A stretch of 64,000 nt of DNA from Kitasatospora sp. NBC_01287 (GCF_026340565.1 NZ_JAPEPB010000001.1:992001-1056000); one strand, 5' to 3'. Numbered from the stretch's first letter, positions 37,421 through 46,290 are shown. A program made the numbers and translations. Notes: generated from the letters alone by a model not told the origin.

Positions 37421-38974
37421 TCAGCTCCAGGGGGACGCGGTGAGCCAGCTGGTGTCGTCGGCCCAGGACGTCGTGGAGTCCCAGGTGTTGGAGCCGCCGT
37501 CGGAGGCGGTGTAGACGGTGTAGTTGAAGTGGCGGAGGTACTTGTCGGGGTAGTTGACGGACTGGAAGGAGTAGCCCTGGCCGTTCTGTCCGGTCTGCGG
37601 GCAGAACGTGGCGTCCTGGGCGAACAGGGAGGTGTTGTCGTTGGCGTTCAGGTAGAGCTGGAAGTTCGAGTGCCGCAGGTACTGCCCCGGGTCGTTGGCG
37701 GACTCGAAGGAGACGCAGGTGCTGTTGGCCAGGCCGGCCCGGACGATCCAGGTGGAGTCGGCCTTGACCGTGGCGGAGCTGGAGGAGTCCACGGGGGAGA
37801 TGACGACCTTGGTGTCGGAGTCGTCGTGGCGGATGTAGTCGCCGGTGCAGCAGGAGGTGGTGGCCTGCAGCGAGATCCGCGCGCCCGGGGCGAAGGGGGT
37901 GGTGCCGGTGGTGTAGCCGGCCGCGGCGATGTTGGCCTGGACTGCGGCGTCGGTGGCGTCGGTGGGGTAGCCCTTGACCATCGCGCCCTCGTAGAAGGTG
38001 CCCGCGCTGTCGTTGTGGTTGGTCTGGCAGCAGTCGCCGCCGCTGCCGAGGATGATGGCGCCCTGTTTGTGCATGGGGTTGTACCCGCTGGGCAGTGAGC
38101 CGCTGTAGAGCTTGGTCAGGCTCCCGGACTGGGCGTTGGCACCCTGCAGTGCCATCTGGGTGGTTCCGTTGTTCTTGAGCATCGCGGTGACGAAGTGGCT
38201 GGTCTCGGAGACCTGGTTGGTGTTCCAGGCCGTGCTGCCGCCGGGGAACAGGCCGTCCTCGAGGTCCGCCTGCACCCACGGCCCGGTTCCGCTGCAGCCG
38301 CCGAACCAGCACGACGTGCCGAAGTTGATCGCGTCCATGGCGCCGTTGCCGTCGGCCTTGTGGTCGGTCTCGGTGTTGCCGTAGTCGAAACAGCAGCCGT
38401 TGTTGACGTGGGTACCACTGGTGACCATGTACTCGCCCTCGGGCGAGCTGCCGGTCGGCACACCCGAGCCGTTGGCCCAGTAGCTGTTGCCGGGGTTGAT
38501 GTAGAGCGCGTAGGCCTTCTGGCCGCCCACGGTCAACGCCTCGGTGGTCGCGGTGGCGGCCGAGTCGGCACCCCCGGTCCCGCCCGGTCCCTGGTAGACC
38601 AGGGTGTTGCCGCTGTTGCCTGTCTGGTCGTAGACGCGGGTGATGGTGCAGGTGGTGCCCGCGCAGAACGAGTCCTGGGCGGCGGCGTTGGCGACGCCTC
38701 CGGCGGACAGTACCCCGATGTTCAGCAGGGCGCTGTCCGAGGCCCGCTCCACCTGGTAGAGCGAGCCGTTGTAGGAGGCGAACAGCGCGCGGGTGGTGCT
38801 GTGCGCCGCGACGCACGGGGTGCCGCCGGCCGCGTAGATGTCGCAGGGCCCCTGGGAGGCGGCGTGCGAGGTGCCGCTGAAGGCGATGAGGCCGGTGAAG
38901 GCGAGCAGCACTGCGACCAGGGGGACGACCAGCCCCCGGCGCAGGGGGCGAAACAGGTGCAGGGAAGGCATCAT
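37421..38974 (-). CDS. GH54 alpha-L-arabinofuranosidase with AbfB (CBM42) domain, copy 2
   Basis: 517 residues. Two ATGs open the frame (38974, 38971); GGGAG spacing favours the second. Signal peptide about 1-38 (ends SGTSHAA). Catalytic domain starts GPCDIYAAGGTPC; Cys-Cys pair 194-195 (NGCCFDYGN), nucleophile E239 in ADLEDGL and the acid/base Asp in GSGGDCC. Compared with copies 1 and 3 it has extra cysteines (TSCWFGGCSG, GGDCCQ), suggesting two more disulfides. The C-terminal CBM42 (about 360-517) is identical in sequence to that of copy 3 apart from the last residues. An operator lies 38 bp before the start. A terminator follows. Confidence 0.93.
   Translation of the reverse strand: MMPSLHLFRPLRRGLVVPLVAVLLAFTGLIAFSGTSHAASQGPCDIYAAGGTPCVAAHSTTRALFASYNGSLYQVERASDSALLNIGVLSAGGVANAAAQDSFCAGTTCTITRVYDQTGNSGNTLVYQGPGGTGGADSAATATTEALTVGGQKAYALYINPGNSYWANGSGVPTGSSPEGEYMVTSGTHVNNGCCFDYGNTETDHKADGNGAMDAINFGTSCWFGGCSGTGPWVQADLEDGLFPGGSTAWNTNQVSETSHFVTAMLKNNGTTQMALQGANAQSGSLTKLYSGSLPSGYNPMHKQGAIILGSGGDCCQTNHNDSAGTFYEGAMVKGYPTDATDAAVQANIAAAGYTTGTTPFAPGARISLQATTSCCTGDYIRHDDSDTKVVISPVDSSSSATVKADSTWIVRAGLANSTCVSFESANDPGQYLRHSNFQLYLNANDNTSLFAQDATFCPQTGQNGQGYSFQSVNYPDKYLRHFNYTVYTASDGGSNTWDSTTSWADDTSWLTASPWS
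37437..37881 (-). repeat. 445-bp inverted repeat, arm 1 (CBM42 region of GH54 copy 2)
   Basis: Reads as the exact complement of 41280-41724 by visual comparison across its length, although the sequence immediately outside both ends differs. Covers most of the AbfB domain. Confidence 0.85.
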
Positions 38975-39011
38975 GAACTCCCTTGTTCATTGATACGGGA
39001 GTGCGAGCGAA

Positions 39012-39025
39012 TGTTAGCGTTAACA
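39012..39025. promoter_or_regulatory. LacI-type operator TGTTAGCGTTAACA upstream of GH54 copy 2
   Basis: 14-bp near-palindrome centred 44 bp before the GH54 copy 2 start, close enough to block transcription initiation. Confidence 0.75.
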
Positions 39026-39263
39026 ACTTGCAGGCCGAGTCAACTGTCACTCGGCCGTTCGGATTAAGCCCTCACTATTGACCCACTCCGGACGGGGCGT
39101 CAAGAAGTCGAACCGGCTGTCTTCAAGAGGATCTCCACGGCGGCCCCCACCTCCGGCGGCAGAGGCGAGTCGGCCCACGGAGGCCTCCTTCTCCGGTTTG
39201 CGAACGGGGCGTTCAAAGCGTTGACCCGCCGGGTCTCCGCGTGGACACTCGATCCCGGCTCGT

Positions 39264-39277
39264 TGTGCGCGCTAACA
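39264..39277. promoter_or_regulatory. LacI-type operator TGTGCGCGCTAACA before a decayed 5' gene end
   Basis: Right half-site GCGCTAACA is intact. On the plus strand it is followed by GGAGG (39297-39301) and a GTG (39307), as in a promoter-operator-gene start, but the gene behind it is broken. Confidence 0.55.
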
Positions 39278-39306
39278 CACGCAGACGCAGTTCCACGGAG
39301 GTTCCC

Positions 39307-39420
39307 GTGCGTCTCCCCTTCCGCCAACCCCCACCGCGCATCGTTCGCGGCGCTCTGCGTGGCGCTGGCCGCCGTCATGCTCCCCGGCGGGGCGCAGACC
39401 CGGGCGCAGGCCGCACGCCG
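39307..39420 (+). pseudogene. 5' relic of a secreted protein gene (signal peptide only)
   Basis: From the GTG the frame gives a basic start (VRLPFRQPPPRIVRG); after a shift of frame the sequence continues as a convincing hydrophobic signal core and cleavage site (FAALCVALAAVMLPGGAQ, RAQAA). What follows is not recognisable. Operator and ribosome-binding site upstream suggest the lost gene belonged to the arabinose regulon. Confidence 0.45.
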
Positions 39421-39548
39421 AGTTCGAGGCTCTCGCGATCCGAGGCCGAGCGCCCGAGCAGCACATGAGCCTTGTCGGCACCCGGCAGTCCCATCGACCG
39501 CCGCACGAACACATTGGAAGGACGGGCGGATCCACACGTCGGCCATGG

Positions 39549-39803
39549 TCAGCAACAGCCCCCTGATGGCGTGTCACGCGCAGCTGTCCACCGGGACTCT
39601 CGCGCGAACGCAGCCAATCCCCCCATGGCCAAAAAGGCGAGGACCGCTTCCGCGGCCTGCCGGTCCGACGGGCCCAGCAGGAACTGCAGCACGCAGACGG
39701 TGGCCAGTTGGGCGGGCGAGAGCCCCGGACGTCCGTCTCGCGGACACCAGCTCGCGAAGTCCTCATCGCACCACAGCCCGTCCAGCTGGTCCGGTACCCA
39801 CAT
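39549..39803 (-). pseudogene. IS1182-type transposase, N-terminal fragment
   Basis: DEDFASWCPRDGRPGLSPAQ followed by LATVCVLQFLLGPSDRQAAE is the N-terminal signature of IS1182 transposases; the frame then loses similarity (after about 39640) and no catalytic domain is present. Confidence 0.7.
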
Positions 39804-40129
39804 TGCCGTCGCGCCACTTGCTCGCCCAGGCGATCTGCGCGGTCAGAGACGGGACCTGCCCACCAGAACGAGGGTGAAGCGACAACGGACACCTCGGCGG
39901 CTGAATCGGTCGACGAGACAGCCCGAGACGCCCACCGATCACGCTCGCGCACCGGGAAGCACCAAGATCACGGAAAAGTCAGGCAGAGATGTCCGACAAT
40001 TGTTCACGTCAGCAATCAGGTCCGTGCGACACCTTGACGCTACCTGCGCGCGCCTCCATAGTTGGCAATCGCGCTGCTCAAGCAGCCACTATCCCCGGGC
40101 TTTCCCATGGGCAATTCCACAGCATGAAT
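39804..40129. other. Unassigned sequence between IS relic and GH54 copy 3
   Basis: Less GC-rich than its surroundings, open in several frames but without recognisable protein similarity. Probably old mobile-element debris plus the promoter of GH54 copy 3. Confidence 0.4.
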
Positions 40130-40143
40130 TGTTAACGCTAACA
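40130..40143. promoter_or_regulatory. LacI-type operator TGTTAACGCTAACA upstream of GH54 copy 3
   Basis: 14-bp near-palindrome, flanked by a further T and A, 46 bp before the GH54 copy 3 GTG. Identical to the site at 47812-47825. Confidence 0.75.
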
Positions 40144-40189
40144 ACCGGGAGCACCGGCCCCGCCCACAGACGGACGAAGGAGTTCGCAC

Positions 40190-41740
40190 GTGATCATTTC
40201 GGGATGGCTGCGCCACGCTCGGCGCACCCTGCTGGCGACGGGGGCGGCTCTCGCCCTTGCCACCGGCGTACTGGTCGGCACCGCCACCACCTCACAGGCG
40301 GCCAGCCAGCAGGCGTGCGACATCTACGCCGCGGGCGGCACCCCGTGCGTGGCCGCGCACTCGACCACGCGCGCGCTGTACGCGGCGTACAACGGTCCGC
40401 TGTACCAGGTGCGGCGCGCCTCGGACAACGCGACCACGAACATCGGCCTGCTCTCCGCCGGCGGGGTGGCCAACGCCACCGCGCAGGACTCGTTCTGCGC
40501 CGGCACGTCCTGTGTGATCACGGTGATCTACGACCAGTCCGGGCGCGGCAACAACCTGACTCCGGCTCCGGGCGGCGGAGAAGTGGCGACCCCCGACCGG
40601 CCCGCCGACGCCACCTCGGCACCGGTCACCATCGGCGGGCAGAAGGCGTACGGCGTGTTCATCTCCGCCGGTGTCGGGTACCGCGACGACAGCACCAACG
40701 GCGTCGCCACCGGTGACAGTCCCGAGGGCGAGTACGGCGTGGTGGACGGCACGCACTACAACAACGGGTGCTGCTTCGACTACGGCAACGCCGAGACCAC
40801 CAACCACGACGACGGCAACGGCACCATGGAGGCGATCTACTTCGGCAACGCCTCCTACTGGGACACCGGTGCCGGCAACGGGCCGTGGATCATGGCCGAC
40901 CAGGAGAACGGCCTGTTCTCCGGCTCCAACGTGAACAGCCAGAACCCGGGCGACCCGACGATCAACCACCGGTTCACCACCGCGATGCTCAAGGGCGAGT
41001 CGAACCAGTGGGCGATCCGCGGCGGCGACGCCCAGTCGGGGAGCCTGTCCACCTTCTTCAGCGGACCGCGCCCCACGGGCTACAACCCGATGCACAAGGA
41101 AGGCGCGATCCTCCTGGGCATCGGCGGCGACAACAGCAACGGCGCCGCCGGCACCTTCTACGAAGGCGTCATGACCTCCGGCTACCCGAGCGACGCCACC
41201 GAGAACTCGGTCCAGGCCAACATCACCGCCGCCGGCTACGCCGACACCTCCTCGGGCACCGGCTCGATCGCCCCCGGCTCGCGGATCTCGCTGCAGGCCA
41301 CCACCTCCTGCTGCACCGGCGACTACATCCGCCACGACGACTCCGACACCAAGGTCGTCATCTCCCCCGTGGACTCCTCCAGCTCCGCCACGGTCAAGGC
41401 CGACTCCACCTGGATCGTCCGGGCCGGCCTGGCCAACAGCACCTGCGTCTCCTTCGAGTCCGCCAACGACCCGGGGCAGTACCTGCGGCACTCGAACTTC
41501 CAGCTCTACCTGAACGCCAACGACAACACCTCCCTGTTCGCCCAGGACGCCACGTTCTGCCCGCAGACCGGACAGAACGGCCAGGGCTACTCCTTCCAGT
41601 CCGTCAACTACCCCGACAAGTACCTCCGCCACTTCAACTACACCGTCTACACCGCCTCCGACGGCGGCTCCAACACCTGGGACTCCACGACGTCCTGGGC
41701 CGACGACACCAGCTGGCTCACCGCCCAGCCCTGGGGCTGA
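40190..41740 (+). CDS. GH54 alpha-L-arabinofuranosidase with AbfB (CBM42) domain, copy 3
   Basis: 516 residues from the GTG at 40190 (GAAGGAG 8 bases upstream). Signal peptide about 1-38 (ends TTSQAA), catalytic domain CDIYAAGGTPC onward, vicinal cysteines 194-195 (NGCCFDYGN), nucleophile E239 in ADQENGL, acid/base Asp about 314 in GIGGDNS. The catalytic domain is closest to copy 1 (YRDDSTNGVATGD versus YRDDHTNGIATGD), whereas the CBM42 is identical to copy 2, so the gene is a mosaic. The operator at 40130 is close enough to repress it. A strong terminator follows 19 bp after the stop. Confidence 0.93.
   Translation: MIISGWLRHARRTLLATGAALALATGVLVGTATTSQAASQQACDIYAAGGTPCVAAHSTTRALYAAYNGPLYQVRRASDNATTNIGLLSAGGVANATAQDSFCAGTSCVITVIYDQSGRGNNLTPAPGGGEVATPDRPADATSAPVTIGGQKAYGVFISAGVGYRDDSTNGVATGDSPEGEYGVVDGTHYNNGCCFDYGNAETTNHDDGNGTMEAIYFGNASYWDTGAGNGPWIMADQENGLFSGSNVNSQNPGDPTINHRFTTAMLKGESNQWAIRGGDAQSGSLSTFFSGPRPTGYNPMHKEGAILLGIGGDNSNGAAGTFYEGVMTSGYPSDATENSVQANITAAGYADTSSGTGSIAPGSRISLQATTSCCTGDYIRHDDSDTKVVISPVDSSSSATVKADSTWIVRAGLANSTCVSFESANDPGQYLRHSNFQLYLNANDNTSLFAQDATFCPQTGQNGQGYSFQSVNYPDKYLRHFNYTVYTASDGGSNTWDSTTSWADDTSWLTAQPWG
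41280..41724 (+). repeat. 445-bp inverted repeat, arm 2 (CBM42 region of GH54 copy 3)
   Basis: Partner of 37437-37881. Identity starts at CGCGGATCTCG and ends at GGCTCACCGC. The two arms enclose about 3.4 kb. Confidence 0.85.
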
Positions 41741-41759
41741 CACCTCACTCCGACCCACC

Positions 41760-41796
41760 GCCGGGCCGCACGGAGAAGCCCTCCGTGCGGCCCGGC
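41760..41796. terminator. Hairpin terminator after GH54 copy 3
   Basis: Perfect 16-bp arms (GCCGGGCCGCACGGAG and complement) with a 5-base loop. Confidence 0.85.
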
Positions 41797-42361
41797 GCCG
41801 CCTTCCGGGGCGTGCTCACCCGGGCACCCGCGAACAACACGGACAGCCTTCTGAAGGTCTTCCCGATCCAATTCATCGTCCCGCGCCAGTACGAAGCACA
41901 GGTCGGCCGACCGGGGATCACGCGCGGCCGCCACCCGGACACCGCTATGGGCCAGAGGATCGTAGGCGAGCACGAAGCAGACGCCCGCGGCACGCCAAGG
42001 GTCGAGCCGCCCAAGGACGTCCGCTGCCCGCAGCCGCAGGTCACCGCAGAGGGCGGGATCGAGGCCAGTACCAGAGCCTGGCGCGACGCCACCCTGCCGT
42101 CAAGATGCGCGAGCTGCTCCAAAGCGTCGACGCGCCACTCACTCGGCAGTGTCGCGTCCCATCGCGCGGCAGTTCCACGGTGGCCCGGAACGCGGCCCGT
42201 GAGCCGCCCCACGGGTCGGGACCGGTGCCGAGGAAGACCATGTCCAGGTCAACGACCCGGGCCTGGTTTGTCTCCTGATCGCCGGCGCGGAGGCCGACGG
42301 CCCGGCGCGCACGCCACGGGTAGGTGGCGTTGCTGCCGGGCCGTCAGTCACTCACGCGCTC
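41797..42361. other. Gene-free stretch with protein-like relics on minus strand
   Basis: Minus-strand segments read like pieces of one coding sequence in different frames, such as EWRVDALEQLAHLDGRVA (about 42085-42140) and FVLAYDPLAHSGVRVAAA followed by RDPRSADLCFVLARDDELD (about 41855-41975). No known family recognised; probably a frameshifted pseudogene. Confidence 0.4.
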
Positions 42362-44299
42362 TCACTTCCCGTGCAAAGCCTTGCGGCGACGTCCGCGAAG
42401 CACCAGCACGCTGCCGGCGGCGATGGCCAGCAGGCCACCGAGGGCGCTGAACGTGACGGCGTTGCTCATCCCGGTGAAGGCCAGGCCGCCGGGCGTGCTG
42501 CTCTGGGTCGGCCGACCGGCGGAGGTGGAGCCGCTGCCGGAGGGCGTGCCGGCCGCGGCCTGCGCACGGGTGCCGATCGTGCTGGAGGCGGAGACAACCG
42601 GCGTGGCAGCGGCCGGCGTGGGGGCGGGCGAGGAGCCGGTGGTCGGCGTGGCAGCGGCCGGCGTGGGGGCGGGCGAGGAGCCGGTGGTCGGCGTGGCAGC
42701 GGCCGGCGTGGGGGCGGGCGAGGAGCCGGTGGTCGGCGTGGCAGCGGCCGGCGTGGGGGCGGGCGACGGCTTGGCAGCGCCGGCAGTCCCCGCCGCGGGC
42801 TTCAGCTGAAGAGTCGTGATCGAGTACGGCGGCAGCGTCTGTGCGACCGCCGTGCCCCGCTCCGCCGTCGTCAGGGCGGTGCCTTCCCTGGCATACGAAA
42901 CGGTCGTGACCGCCCCTGCGGCCGGGGTGAATCCGGCGTACGAGAGCGACACCTGCGCCGCGTTCTGCGGGTCCTTGTTGATCAGCATGACGTTCAGACC
43001 GCCGTTGCTGCTCCGCACCGCGTGCACAGCAACCGACGAGTTGCCCGAGGACGACTTGACCATGGTGTCGCCAGGCTGCGCCAGTGCGGTCAGCGAGCGG
43101 ATGCCCCAGTAGGTGGGGAAGGGCGTATCGCGCTGCGGTTCGCACCTGCCCCCGGCGCAGGTTCCAGCGGAGAGCATGCCCCCGTCCTGGTAGTCGGTCT
43201 GGCCGTTGACGGTGGTGGGTGCTTGGTCCGTGCCGTTGTGCAGGTTCCACCAGTCCACGCTGGCGGCGCCGTGCTCGAACCAGGTCATGTAGGTGTCCGG
43301 CGCGTACAGGGCTGCGGCCTGGCTGGTCAAGGCGGGCGAGAAGACGGCGTCGGTCTCGGTGACCGCGATCTCCACCGAAGCGGCGCGCGAGCCCGCGTAG
43401 GTGGCGATCAGCGAGCGCAGGGTGGATGTGACTCCGGCGATCCGCGAGGGGGTGTTCAGCAGGTCGGCCGTGGTGGTGCCGCCCGGGTACCAGTGGACGA
43501 TGACGAAGTCGATCGAGCTTGCCGCGATGGAGAGCACCGTGTGGTTCCAGTCGGCGCTGTCACCGGGAGCCGTCACCGCGTCCGGCCAGCCGCCGGGGGT
43601 GGTGAGCACCGCTCCGATCTTCACCGTCGGGTCCACGGCCTTCATCGCCTGCGCGTAGGCGATCAGGTTCTTCGCGTACGCCGTCGGGCTTTTGTCGGCG
43701 TGGGTGTCGGTTTCCCAGCCGTTGCCGTTGCCGTAGTGGCCGTTGCCGTAGACCTCGTTGCCGATCTCCCAGTACTTCACGCCGTAGCCTTTGTCGACGT
43801 TGGCGTACTTGACCCAGTCGGCGGCCTCCTGGGGGGTGCCGGAACCGTAGTTCGCGGTAACGATGGGCTGGGCGCCGACCGTCTTCGCGGTGGCCATGAA
43901 GTTGTCGAAGTCGGTGTTGGACGCGATCCAGCCGCCGTCGTTCATGGTGTGGGTCTTCCAGTGGTAGCCGTCCGCGCCGGAGCCGCCGGGAAAGCGCAGC
44001 TGCCGAACTCCTGCGGCGTTCATCAGCGATGTCACCTTGGCGGTGCCCATGTTCTCGTCGCCGACGCCCGTGTTGAGGCCGACACCGCCGCTGGGCACTG
44101 TGCCCAGCGAGGTTCCGGCATCGACGGTGACGGCGACGGTCGGCGCGGCGCTCGCCCCCAGTGCCAGGGCGCCGGCGCCGGCCCCGGCCACCAGGGCCGC
44201 AACCAGCCCCGCCACGATGCGGCGGCGCGTTCGGCTACGGCGGTGCGTGCGGCCCCAAGGCGTCGGCTGCTCGGCGGATCTCGGGTTGTCTGGTGACAC
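42362..44299 (-). CDS. Cell-wall-anchored clan-A alpha-L-arabinofuranosidase (LAFTG sortase substrate)
   Basis: 645 residues from the GTG at 44299 (GGAG 6 bases upstream). Signal segment about 21-51 (basic RRSRTRRR then a hydrophobic core). TIM-barrel hydrolase with acid/base E182 in WEIGNEVYG and probable nucleophile E315 in AVTETDAVF, the arrangement of GH51/clan-A arabinofuranosidases, followed by a beta domain. Then come four tandem 15-residue units (GSSPAPTPAAATPTT), a spacer, LAFTG at 606-610, a hydrophobic helix and RGRRRKALHGK. This is a class E sortase signal, so the enzyme is displayed on the wall. Paralogue of the secreted enzyme at 49924-52101. No operator of the recurrent type was seen upstream. 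Confidence 0.88.
   Translation of the reverse strand: MSPDNPRSAEQPTPWGRTHRRSRTRRRIVAGLVAALVAGAGAGALALGASAAPTVAVTVDAGTSLGTVPSGGVGLNTGVGDENMGTAKVTSLMNAAGVRQLRFPGGSGADGYHWKTHTMNDGGWIASNTDFDNFMATAKTVGAQPIVTANYGSGTPQEAADWVKYANVDKGYGVKYWEIGNEVYGNGHYGNGNGWETDTHADKSPTAYAKNLIAYAQAMKAVDPTVKIGAVLTTPGGWPDAVTAPGDSADWNHTVLSIAASSIDFVIVHWYPGGTTTADLLNTPSRIAGVTSTLRSLIATYAGSRAASVEIAVTETDAVFSPALTSQAAALYAPDTYMTWFEHGAASVDWWNLHNGTDQAPTTVNGQTDYQDGGMLSAGTCAGGRCEPQRDTPFPTYWGIRSLTALAQPGDTMVKSSSGNSSVAVHAVRSSNGGLNVMLINKDPQNAAQVSLSYAGFTPAAGAVTTVSYAREGTALTTAERGTAVAQTLPPYSITTLQLKPAAGTAGAAKPSPAPTPAAATPTTGSSPAPTPAAATPTTGSSPAPTPAAATPTTGSSPAPTPAAATPVVSASSTIGTRAQAAAGTPSGSGSTSAGRPTQSSTPGGLAFTGMSNAVTFSALGGLLAIAAGSVLVLRGRRRKALHGK
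42601..42768. repeat. 45-bp tandem repeat, about 3.7 copies
   Basis: Exact 45-bp units start at 42601, 42646, 42691 and 42736 and encode the Pro/Ala/Thr wall-spanning linker of the anchored arabinofuranosidase. Perfect identity at DNA level suggests recent expansion. Confidence 0.9.
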
Positions 44300-44569
44300 G
44301 TGGGGCTCCGATCGGGTGTTGACACAGAGGGCGTAGCGCCGCTGACCACGGCTCGCCCCCGTCGGTACACCCCTGAGTTGCCGGTCGGAGCGGAAAGGTT
44401 GCCGTCTCAATCATTTCTTCATCGTTTCTTCGCCCAGACGCGGTCGCACCGTCTCACCGGACCCGGTAACCCCGTAACCGGGCGCCCCGGCTGCACGCCG
44501 GGGGCCTTTCCACCTCGACGGCGCGAACCATCACATGCTTCCGGCCGCACACCGGCCCGCGGCGACGGC

Positions 44570-44780
44570 CAAGGTCCTGGACGGACGGGTCGCCGCGTTT
44601 CGCAACCACCCCCTGGGCGGCAGCCCCTGCACCTTCGTGTGGATGGACGCACTGACGCAGAACGTCCGCGAGGGCGGCCGCATCGTCAACGTCCACACCC
44701 TGGTCACCGTCGGCGTCAACGCGGACGGCCACCGCGAGATCCTGGGCATCGACATCGCCTCCAGCGAGGACGGCGCCGGG
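44570..44780 (+). pseudogene. IS256-family transposase fragment
   Basis: VAAFRNHPLGGSPCTFVWMD, ALTQNVREGGRIVNVHTLVT and VGVNADGHREILGIDIASSE are consecutive pieces of the IS256 catalytic region including the D of VWMDA. Similarity stops abruptly at EDGAG (about 44780). The ends of the element were not found. Confidence 0.75.
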
Positions 44781-45004
44781 CGGCATCGACGCGGCCGCGA
44801 CGAGCGGGTCCTGTGGGTGTCCGGGGACGACCCCCAGGCCTGCGTAGTCCCAGGCCGGCAGGCCCGTTTCGGAACCCAGCCGGTAGCTGCCCACGGCGTG
44901 GGCGGGACCGGTAGTCCACCACCCCGTCGACGGTGAGCGTCTGCCCGGCCTGGGGAGCCTGGATCCTGACCCGCAGCGGGCCGGACTCGTAGGTGGTGAA
45001 CCGG
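44781..45004. other. Unassigned relic sequence
   Basis: Minus-strand stretch near 44905-45005 (RFTTYESGPLRVRIQAPQAG, QTLTVDGVVDYRS) looks like part of a secreted beta-sandwich protein, followed in another frame by YRLGSETGLPAWDYAG. Family not identified. Confidence 0.35.
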
Positions 45005-45899
45005 GCCGGCGACATCCGGACCGCTCACGTCGGTCGACCTGTCCGGAACGTGGAGCTTCACGCCGACGGGCCGAGCAACGACATCGATCACCGTGCCCGG
45101 CGGCGGCTGGTACAAGCGGGGCTTCACCGACGTGACCGAGGCGACGTACTCGCGAACCGTGACCGTACCGAACACGGGGCAGCCGCAGTCGGTGTGGATC
45201 GAGTTCGGTGCGGTCAACAACCAGGCGACGCTCTCGGACGGCGTCACGCCGCACGCCGTGACCGCGTCCGACCACGGCATCGCGGCCGTCTCCATCGACG
45301 GCGGGGCCGAGACGCTCGTCGACGAGTACTCGGCAACGCGCACCGGCGACGTCCCGGTGTGGACCAGCCCCCGACTCACCTCCGGCACGCACACGAGCCG
45401 CGTGTGCGTCACCGGCGCCCAGCAGCCCTCCGCGACACACGACCGGGTCACCATTGACCGCTTCGAGGTCGCCAACCAACCCGTGTCAGGCACGAACTAC
45501 CGCATCGTCAACCGCAACAGCGGGAAAGGGCCGGCCATAGCGGGCGGATCTACCGCGGACGGCGCGTTGGCCGTCCAGCAGGCCGCCGGCGCCGCCTGGA
45601 CCGTCAACGCCGCCCCCGGCGGCGCGTACACCCTGAGCTGCACCGCCAGCGGCAAGGTACTCGACGTCAACGGCTCCTCCCCCACCGTCGGACTCCAGCT
45701 GCAGCAGTGGACATCCAACAGCGGCACCAACCAGCAGTGGTACCTGCGACCCACCGGCGACGCGTACTTCACCATCGTCAGCCACGACAGCGGGCTGGTG
45801 GCGGACGACTACAGCTGGGACACCACCGAGAACGCCAAGGTCGTGCAGTACACGTCCGGCGGCGGCGCCAATCAGCAATGGCGGCTGGTACCGGCGTAA
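45005..45899 (+). pseudogene. GH2-like N-terminus fused to ricin-type/CBM13-like C-terminus
   Basis: The plus strand reads LTSVDLSGTWSFTPTGRATT then VPGGGWYKRGFTDVTEATYS and VWIEFGAVNNQATL, the sugar-binding jelly roll that opens GH2 glycosidases. It then jumps, around 45235, to a different beta-sandwich (VSIDGGAETLVDEYSATRTG) and a ricin-B-like carbohydrate-binding domain (NYRIVNRNSGKGPAI ... LQLQQWTSNSGTNQQWYLRP ... GGANQQWRLVPA). The catalytic barrel of GH2 is missing, there is a frame change before 45093, and no signal peptide or good start was seen. It is a deletion relic of one or two secreted enzymes. Confidence 0.65.
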
Positions 45900-46038
45900 T
45901 CCGTTCCCAACCGTCACCCGGATCCTGACGGCTGAGGATCCCAGGCGTGCGGTCGTCCACCCGGCCGACCGCACGCCTTCCTCCCGGTCACCAGCCGCTC
46001 GGCCCCGCATACGCCGTCGTCACTCCGACTGCGCCGCC

Positions 46039-46194
46039 ACCTGGACCACCGTCTACACCACCACGAGCGGCACCGGTGGGGTGGAGAACGTCAGCAGCCT
46101 GTCCGGCTCCGGGCGCTACGTGCGGATGTACGGCACCGCGCGCGCCGCCCAGTGGAGCTACTCGCTGTACTCGATGCAGGTGTTCAACGGCTGA
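46039..46194 (+). pseudogene. C-terminal fragment of CBM32/F5-8 type C domain
   Basis: TWTTVYTTTSGTGGVENVSS then GSGRYVRMYGTARAAQWSYS and LYSMQVFNG-stop is the end of a discoidin-type carbohydrate-binding module. Nothing recognisable precedes it. Confidence 0.7.
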
Positions 46195-46290
46195 CCCGCT
46201 CCGCCGTCGCCCGCCCGCACCGCGCGCCCCGGTGCGGGCGGCGGTGCGGGCGGCGGTGCGGGCGGCGGCGGACGATGTGCTCGCTTGTAG

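Noticed and set aside
39472..40716. Plus-strand ORF reading through the GH54 copy 3 start
   Set aside because: Out of frame with the GH54 protein; arginine-rich shadow translation.
44300..44914. Plus-strand ORF upstream of the IS256 relic
   Set aside because: Frame differs from the recognisable transposase pieces and has no motif.
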